Shown here: piece by piece, positions 22,188 to 25,263 of the stretch
Position numbering within the stretch: the stretch's first letter is position 1
Layout: each line of letters opens with the position of its first letter
IMG/VR virus record: IMGVR_UViG_3300020109_000123
Coordinates: 1-25,263 of that record
Strand: one strand, 5' to 3'
From: a virus
DNA length: 25,263 bases
Made by a program: the position numbers and the translations under genes
The notes under the pieces: model-generated
Databases searched by the model: none
Told to the model about the DNA's origin: nothing
The model's input: only the letters and a program-made list of their open reading frames with translations

Positions 22188-23312
22188 TTAAAAAAGATCT
22201 TCGGGAATATCCCCGAAAACGGTTGTTTGTACTGGTTCTTTTGCTGCGATCGGCTCCGATGCGGGTTCCGGTTTCGTTACTGGTACCGGTGCTGATACTT
22301 CGGCGGTTACTTCCACGGCAACCGGTTCTGGTTTTTTCGTTGGTTTCTTTGTTGGTTCAGGTTTTGGTTCCGGTACCGGATCAACTGGAACAACTTCGGC
22401 TTCAAGAACGATTTCTTTCGCACCTTCCGGCGGTAATACTTCGGGTTGTCCGTGTTCTTCCGGGTAATATTCATCAACAATGTCTGCAGCTTCGTCAATA
22501 TATGCGCTGTCAACAGAAAGTAAAAGTTTTGCCTCCTCTTCAATATGCGCTAATCTTTGGCGATAAGTCGCGTCTCCGAGTGATATTTTCATTCCAGCAT
22601 CGCGCAATTGTTGAACGTTTCCGGCAAATTCAACGCCAACAACATAAACGGTAACCGCTGAATTATCAACCGGGTTTGTTGCGACCTTCGGAACGATTGT
22701 CAAATTCAAAGGTATTCCTGCAAGCGCCCCGCCTGTTATCGTTTTTATCAATGATAGCGAGGACAAAATTCCGACCGTTGAATTATAACCTGTTGTCCTG
22801 AATTTCCATACTCCGCCGACGGTTGAAGCTTTGCAAGCGATCATAACCGAAAGAGTTCCGTTAATTTTGCACTTTCCTTTTCCTTTGCCGTCATCCCCGG
22901 TAAATGTCGGGTCGTTTCTATGGCATGGGCACGGTACTTCATGGCGCTCCGGTGAGTCTTTCGCCTTCAATCTGTCAGCGCATTCGCCGTCACCAGAACA
23001 ATACAAAGTTTTACCGAAATAGCAAGTATAACGACACTGGAAATTTAGGGAAATATCATCGTACAATAAAGTTATCGGAATAACTTTCGGAGCTTCGCCC
23101 AGTTCTTCGTGTATTTCCTTGTTGATAACAAAATTGTTATCCTTTCCGCGTTCAAGCGTTGTAATAAGGAAATGGTCGAGCTTTTGCGGCAACTGGTAGA
23201 CACCGTTTGAACCGTTTCTTTCGGCTCCCTTTTTACCGATTTTGATTTTGCCCCTCTCCGATAAACCCGGCATTAGGTTTTTGATTATCGGTGATTTTCT
23301 TCTTTCAGGCAT
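22188..23312 (-). CDS. gp3-like (recombination directionality factor-like) cysteine-rich protein
   Basis: Residues 18-235 of this 374-aa protein fit the gp3-like family, often annotated as recombination directionality factor or as hydrolase/metal-binding protein: SERGKIKIGKKG, LPQKLDHFLITT, a cysteine cluster (C93, C97, C105, C111, C128, C130, C148, C160), then GTLSVMIACKASTVGGVWKF and TTGYN, and TGGALAGIPLNLTIVPK. The cysteines probably bind zinc. Residues about 285-374 are a Pro/Glu/Lys/Val-rich disordered tail ending FGDIPEDLF, like the acidic tips of single-strand binding proteins. Its place between nuclease and ATPase fits DNA metabolism better than site-specific excision; function is open. 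It starts 8 nt before the end of the nuclease gene with GGAGAGG upstream. Confidence 0.65.
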   Translation of the reverse strand: MPERRKSPIIKNLMPGLSERGKIKIGKKGAERNGSNGVYQLPQKLDHFLITTLERGKDNNFVINKEIHEELGEAPKVIPITLLYDDISLNFQCRYTCYFGKTLYCSGDGECADRLKAKDSPERHEVPCPCHRNDPTFTGDDGKGKGKCKINGTLSVMIACKASTVGGVWKFRTTGYNSTVGILSSLSLIKTITGGALAGIPLNLTIVPKVATNPVDNSAVTVYVVGVEFAGNVQQLRDAGMKISLGDATYRQRLAHIEEEAKLLLSVDSAYIDEAADIVDEYYPEEHGQPEVLPPEGAKEIVLEAEVVPVDPVPEPKPEPTKKPTKKPEPVAVEVTAEVSAPVPVTKPEPASEPIAAKEPVQTTVFGDIPEDLF

Positions 23313-24147
23313 TATTCACCTCTCCTTTTTTGTAATATTTACAGAAATCCGTACCAAACGCGGCACAGTATTTTTCACTGCATAAACTGCAATTTGGATT
23401 AGCGACGAATACCGCCGGGTTTCCGCATTGCTGAAAACTCTTTATATCTCGAATTAGCTGATTCGTTAAATACCACGCTTCGTTCATCGAAAAATCGACT
23501 TCATAACCGGCGTTTTTAGTTCCGGGGTAAGGTTTATCGACCATCACACGCGGCAAATAGTTAGTTATCAAAAATTTCGGCTTCCAATTCCTTGTCGATA
23601 CTAACAGATTTGCATACATACCCAACTGCGCGTGGTACGGTCGAACCGTTTTACCGGATTTAGTATCGAGAACCGAAGTTTCAGAAATAACGTCAACATG
23701 GCCGGTAATTTCAAAACCTTGAATCTCGGCGCGCAGTGCAACCTCTAAATGGTCGTCTGGGTTGCATCCTTCAGGAAACTTGATCTTCGGGGCAACATCC
23801 CTATAATATGCAGCCGTCAGCGTCTTAATCTGTCGCTCTGCGTGGTTCTGGTTTACCGTCGTATCATCGAAAATAACGCCTTCGGTTTTCTGTAGATTCT
23901 CCGAAAAATCACTCATTGCCGAATCGATCGCCTCAGAATACGATGGAAGCGCGCCGGATATGATTTTTTTACGCAAAATGGTTTCGTTGCCCTTATGTAC
24001 CGCCGTACCTATTAGGCTATAAATACCCGTTCTACGTTCGTTTAAATCAAACCCGGCTTCCGTGATGATTTCACGCTGAGAATTAGCGACCGCCATTCTG
24101 CAACAGTCTGAAACCGACGGAAGCGAAGAACATCGAATATTGATCAT
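23305..24147 (-). CDS. Cas4/RecB-like PD-(D/E)XK nuclease
   Basis: This 280-aa protein carries the full set of RecB-family nuclease motifs: GTAVHKGNE (His51), ITGHVDVIS (Asp152), LDTKSGK (Asp161 and Lys163) and QLGMYANLL (Q174xxxY178). Cysteines near the end (C253, C256, C261, C269; CSLCSEKYC then FGTDFC) look like an Fe-S ligand set as in Cas4 and AddB, perhaps with C15/C16 at the N-terminus. Such enzymes degrade DNA ends, usually exonucleolytically. No Cas1/Cas2 or repeat array is present, so a CRISPR role is not suggested. The ATG overlaps the preceding stop (TAATG). Together with the Rad50-like ATPase it could form a phage end-resection system. Confidence 0.85.
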   Translation of the reverse strand: MINIRCSSLPSVSDCCRMAVANSQREIITEAGFDLNERRTGIYSLIGTAVHKGNETILRKKIISGALPSYSEAIDSAMSDFSENLQKTEGVIFDDTTVNQNHAERQIKTLTAAYYRDVAPKIKFPEGCNPDDHLEVALRAEIQGFEITGHVDVISETSVLDTKSGKTVRPYHAQLGMYANLLVSTRNWKPKFLITNYLPRVMVDKPYPGTKNAGYEVDFSMNEAWYLTNQLIRDIKSFQQCGNPAVFVANPNCSLCSEKYCAAFGTDFCKYYKKGEVNNA

Positions 24148-24431
24148 TATATAGCCATCCTGTGCAGGTGCGTCGAACCGGCCCTATCATTGCAATAATA
24201 TTCAAGGAAACGCCCGTCGATTCTGAACCCGTCCGGGCAATCCGGGCGCTTTAAAGGTTCCATTCCATCCCCGGAAGCTGCTATTAAAAGCATCTTCGCA
24301 ATCTTTAACCCAGACGGGCACCTTGAATCATTGCATGCACCGAAAGGCGCTATTTTCCCACACTCAGGACAGCGAACGAATACTTTGTTGCCAGCCTCGA
24401 CCCATGCACCGCGTTTTTGAATTACACCCAT
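24147..24431 (-). CDS. Small zinc-ribbon protein, first gene of the leftward operon
   Basis: This 94-aa protein has CPECG (C21, C24) and CNDSRCPSG (C33, C38), a compact zinc-ribbon, followed by a helix and DCPDGFRIDGRFLEYYCND. Function unknown; zinc-ribbons in phage early operons often bind nucleic acid or RNA polymerase. The open frame reaches 24518, but its first 29 residues would be a very hydrophobic stretch read from the AT-rich promoter region. The ATG at 24431 has AAAGGAGG 5 nt upstream and is clearly the start. Confidence 0.7.
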   Translation of the reverse strand: MGVIQKRGAWVEAGNKVFVRCPECGKIAPFGACNDSRCPSGLKIAKMLLIAASGDGMEPLKRPDCPDGFRIDGRFLEYYCNDRAGSTHLHRMAI

Positions 24432-24480
24432 GAAAACCTCCTTTGTTATGAATAATATAATCGATTTCAAAATAAAAGTG

Positions 24481-24510
24481 CATAAAAAAATATAAAAAAA
24501 TATAAAAAAA
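24481..24510. repeat. Three phased A-tracts (bent DNA) in the divergent control region
   Basis: Three consecutive decamers, CATAAAAAAA, TATAAAAAAA and TATAAAAAAA, place seven-A tracts exactly 10 bp apart. A-tracts phased near the helical repeat bend DNA. They lie upstream of both divergent transcription units, about 40-70 bp before the predicted rightward start, where curved or UP-element-like DNA stimulates RNA polymerase. Confidence 0.75.
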
Positions 24511-24511
24511 A

Positions 24512-24542
24512 TTAACACTTTAATTCAGAAAATGTGTATATT
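24512..24542 (+). promoter_or_regulatory. Candidate rightward early promoter
   Basis: TTAACA (24512-24517) and TATATT (24537-24542) each differ from the sigma70 consensus at one position; the 19-bp spacer is slightly long. Transcription would begin near 24549, at the inverted repeat, about 60 nt before the first gene. The region 24432-24511 also serves the leftward operon; a TATATT lies at 24454-24459 on the - strand, but no good -35 was found for it. Confidence 0.5.
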
Positions 24543-24549
24543 ATTAGTA

Positions 24550-24570
24550 TGATAGTTGAGGTGACTATCA
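24550..24570. promoter_or_regulatory. Perfect inverted repeat, candidate operator
   Basis: TGATAGT (24550-24556) and ACTATCA (24564-24570) are exact inverted copies around 7 bases. The repeat lies immediately after the predicted -10 box and over the probable start point, the classic position for a repressor site. As RNA it could also form a 7-bp leader hairpin. No second copy was seen in the window. Confidence 0.55.
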
Positions 24571-24575
24571 AAACA

Positions 24576-24600
24576 ACAACAGCCCCACGGGGCGGAAGGA
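24576..24600 (+). promoter_or_regulatory. Hairpin-RBS leader element, copy 1
   Basis: ACAAC is followed by the hairpin GCCC-CACG-GGGC (24582-24593), whose last base abuts GGAAGGA (24594-24600), the RBS 7 nt before the ATG at 24608. The same design occurs before the next gene. Confidence 0.65.
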
Positions 24601-24607
24601 TGGGAAA

Positions 24608-24856
24608 ATGAGATATATAAGATACGACAACGATTTGCAAATAGGGGCTAAACTCCCGAGCAGTCGTGTCTATAATGATGGAGACTTAACAGGTGAAACT
24701 CTATCGGGAACATCTGTCCTTGAGGTTGGCACTGAAAGGGACGGTGTGTATCCATACCCGCATAAATATATTGTTGACGGTGATTTTTTAGAGTACGGCG
24801 AGGACACGGGTGAGGTTGTAGTCGCAAACTGTGTAGTATTAGAGCGGATATACTAA
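24608..24856 (+). CDS. Hypothetical first gene of the rightward early operon
   Basis: This 82-aa acidic protein of unknown family reads MRYIRYDNDLQIGAKLPSSR, then beta-like segments (TSVLEVGTERDGVYPYPHKY, VDGDFLEYGEDTGEVVVANC). It looks like a small beta-barrel with several Gly-Asp turns. It is the first gene after the divergent promoter and so probably acts very early after infection or induction. GGAAGGA is its RBS. Confidence 0.6.
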   Translation: MRYIRYDNDLQIGAKLPSSRVYNDGDLTGETLSGTSVLEVGTERDGVYPYPHKYIVDGDFLEYGEDTGEVVVANCVVLERIY

Positions 24857-24886
24857 CAACAAAATAGCCCTTAGAGGGCGGAAGGA
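24855..24886 (+). promoter_or_regulatory. Hairpin-RBS leader element, copy 2
   Basis: The 40-nt gap between the two small genes holds AACAACAAAATA, the hairpin GCCCT-TAG-AGGGC (24867-24879) and, directly joined, GGAAGGA (24880-24886), 10 nt before the ATG at 24897. It matches copy 1 in order and wording, with a changed loop that keeps the stem. Confidence 0.65.
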
Positions 24887-24896
24887 AGGTAATGAA

Positions 24897-25160
24897 ATGC
24901 TAGGACGTCCCAAAGGTTCCAAATCCGAGATAAAAACGAGAGTTTGCGCGTGCGGTAAAACGTACCGATACGGATCTGGCGCAAAGTATTCCTGTGATGC
25001 GTGCAAATATAAAAGGGATTCGGCTTCTTCGGCTAAATGGCGGAAGGCTAACCCGGATTATCAGAAAAGATACTTGCAAGGGCTAACTGCGGAACAAAGA
25101 CAAGCACGAAAAGATTATTACAAAAACTATTACATTATGTCAAAAGGGGTTAAAAAATGA
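24897..25160 (+). CDS. Small Cys4 zinc-finger DNA-binding protein with AT-hook-like start
   Basis: This 87-aa basic protein begins with GRPKGSK (residues 3-9), an AT-hook-like minor-groove motif. It then has CACG (C17, C19) and CDAC (C33, C36), a zinc knuckle, and a Lys/Arg/Tyr-rich helix (WRKANPDYQKRYLQGLTAEQ) like that found in small HNH-type phage proteins. No His-Asn-His catalytic set is visible, so DNA binding rather than cleavage is suggested. Its stop overlaps the next ATG (ATGA). Confidence 0.6.
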   Translation: MLGRPKGSKSEIKTRVCACGKTYRYGSGAKYSCDACKYKRDSASSAKWRKANPDYQKRYLQGLTAEQRQARKDYYKNYYIMSKGVKK

Positions 25161-25263
25161 AAGTAATTTTAAAAAATGGCGGAGTATACGGAACGTTTAA
25201 AGGGGGAGTTTTTCCTGTTGAACTTAATGCAACTGTTGCTAATGATAGAAGTTATTGCCTTAT
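25157..25263 (+). CDS. Partial gene running off the right edge
   Basis: The ATG at 25157 overlaps the preceding TGA; AGGGG lies about 8-12 nt upstream. The frame stays open for 35 complete codons to the window edge (MKVILKNGGVYGTFKGGVFP, then VELNATVANDRSYCL). No family can be named from this fragment. Confidence 0.5.
   Translation, partial: MKVILKNGGVYGTFKGGVFPVELNATVANDRSYCL

Noticed and set aside
21950-22460. Repetitive GGTTCCGGTACCGG-like DNA as a repeat array.
   Set aside because: It encodes the Pro-Glu-Lys-Val low-complexity tails of two proteins and has no regular unit or spacing.
23305-24147. A CRISPR adaptation gene (Cas4).
   Set aside because: No Cas1, Cas2 or repeat-spacer array is present; the protein fits the broader family of phage RecB-like nucleases.
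24432-24518. N-terminal membrane segment on the zinc-ribbon protein.
   Set aside because: It arises only by reading the AT-rich promoter region; the strong RBS places the start at 24431.
1-25263. tRNA genes, insertion sequences, CRISPR arrays, integrase, lysis genes.
   Set aside because: None could be recognised in either strand; absence here says nothing about the rest of the genome.

Overview
The window is part of a tailed phage or prophage genome. The virion has a contractile (myovirus) tail. The tail genes follow the Mu plan (gp36, gp37, sheath, tube, tape measure, N-, P-, gp45-, gp46-, gp47- and gp48-like). The head genes follow a lambda-like plan (ClpP-type protease with embedded scaffold, small decoration protein, major capsid protein). 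Almost every gene starts with ATG behind a canonical AAGGAG/GGAGG ribosome binding site, genes overlap by ATGA or TAATG, and composition is roughly in the 40s percent G+C. This fits a bacterial host with ordinary Shine-Dalgarno initiation. The sequence does not name the host. Terminase, portal, lysis genes, integrase and a classical repressor are not in the window.

Bases 1-18534, rightward, are the late structural operon. A sigma70-like promoter lies just before the protease. Then come protease/scaffold, decoration and major capsid, followed by an intrinsic terminator that probably attenuates readthrough. Neck genes follow: a gp36-like protein with an extra Ig-like domain, a gp37-like protein, a stand-alone Mtd_N-like protein and a 53-aa protein with a GTG start. 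Next are sheath, tube, a small gene, a tail assembly chaperone with a convincing -1 programmed frameshift, the tape measure, then hub, spike and wedge genes. A cassette of probable fibre and host-recognition genes sits between the gp47-like and gp48-like baseplate genes. A short appendage gene and a bidirectional terminator end the operon.

Bases 18590-24431, leftward, are an early operon. Read from its promoter side it encodes a zinc-ribbon protein, a Cas4/RecB-like PD-(D/E)XK nuclease with an Fe-S-type cysteine set, a cysteine-rich gp3-like (recombination directionality factor-like) protein, a proline-rich protein, a Rad50/SMC-like ATPase, an apparently frameshifted small gene, a two-helix membrane protein, a 58-aa MerR/AlpA-type helix-turn-helix protein, a 39-aa single-span protein and a 184-aa conserved phage protein. 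Nuclease, ATPase and gp3-like protein look like a recombination/replication module. The helix-turn-helix and gp3-like proteins hint at a temperate life cycle, but no integrase is present.

Bases 24432-24607 are a divergent control region with three 10-bp-phased A-tracts, a rightward promoter and a perfect inverted repeat at the expected transcription start. A second early operon runs rightward from 24608. Its first two genes carry near-identical leaders in which a small GC hairpin abuts the ribosome binding site. The third gene runs off the window.

The most notable observations are the tail-chaperone frameshift, an intrinsic-terminator-like hairpin pointing leftward inside the rightward tail operon, the repeated hairpin-RBS leaders, the ATPase/nuclease/gp3-like module with shared acidic-aromatic C-terminal tips, and several small genes of 39-58 aa.
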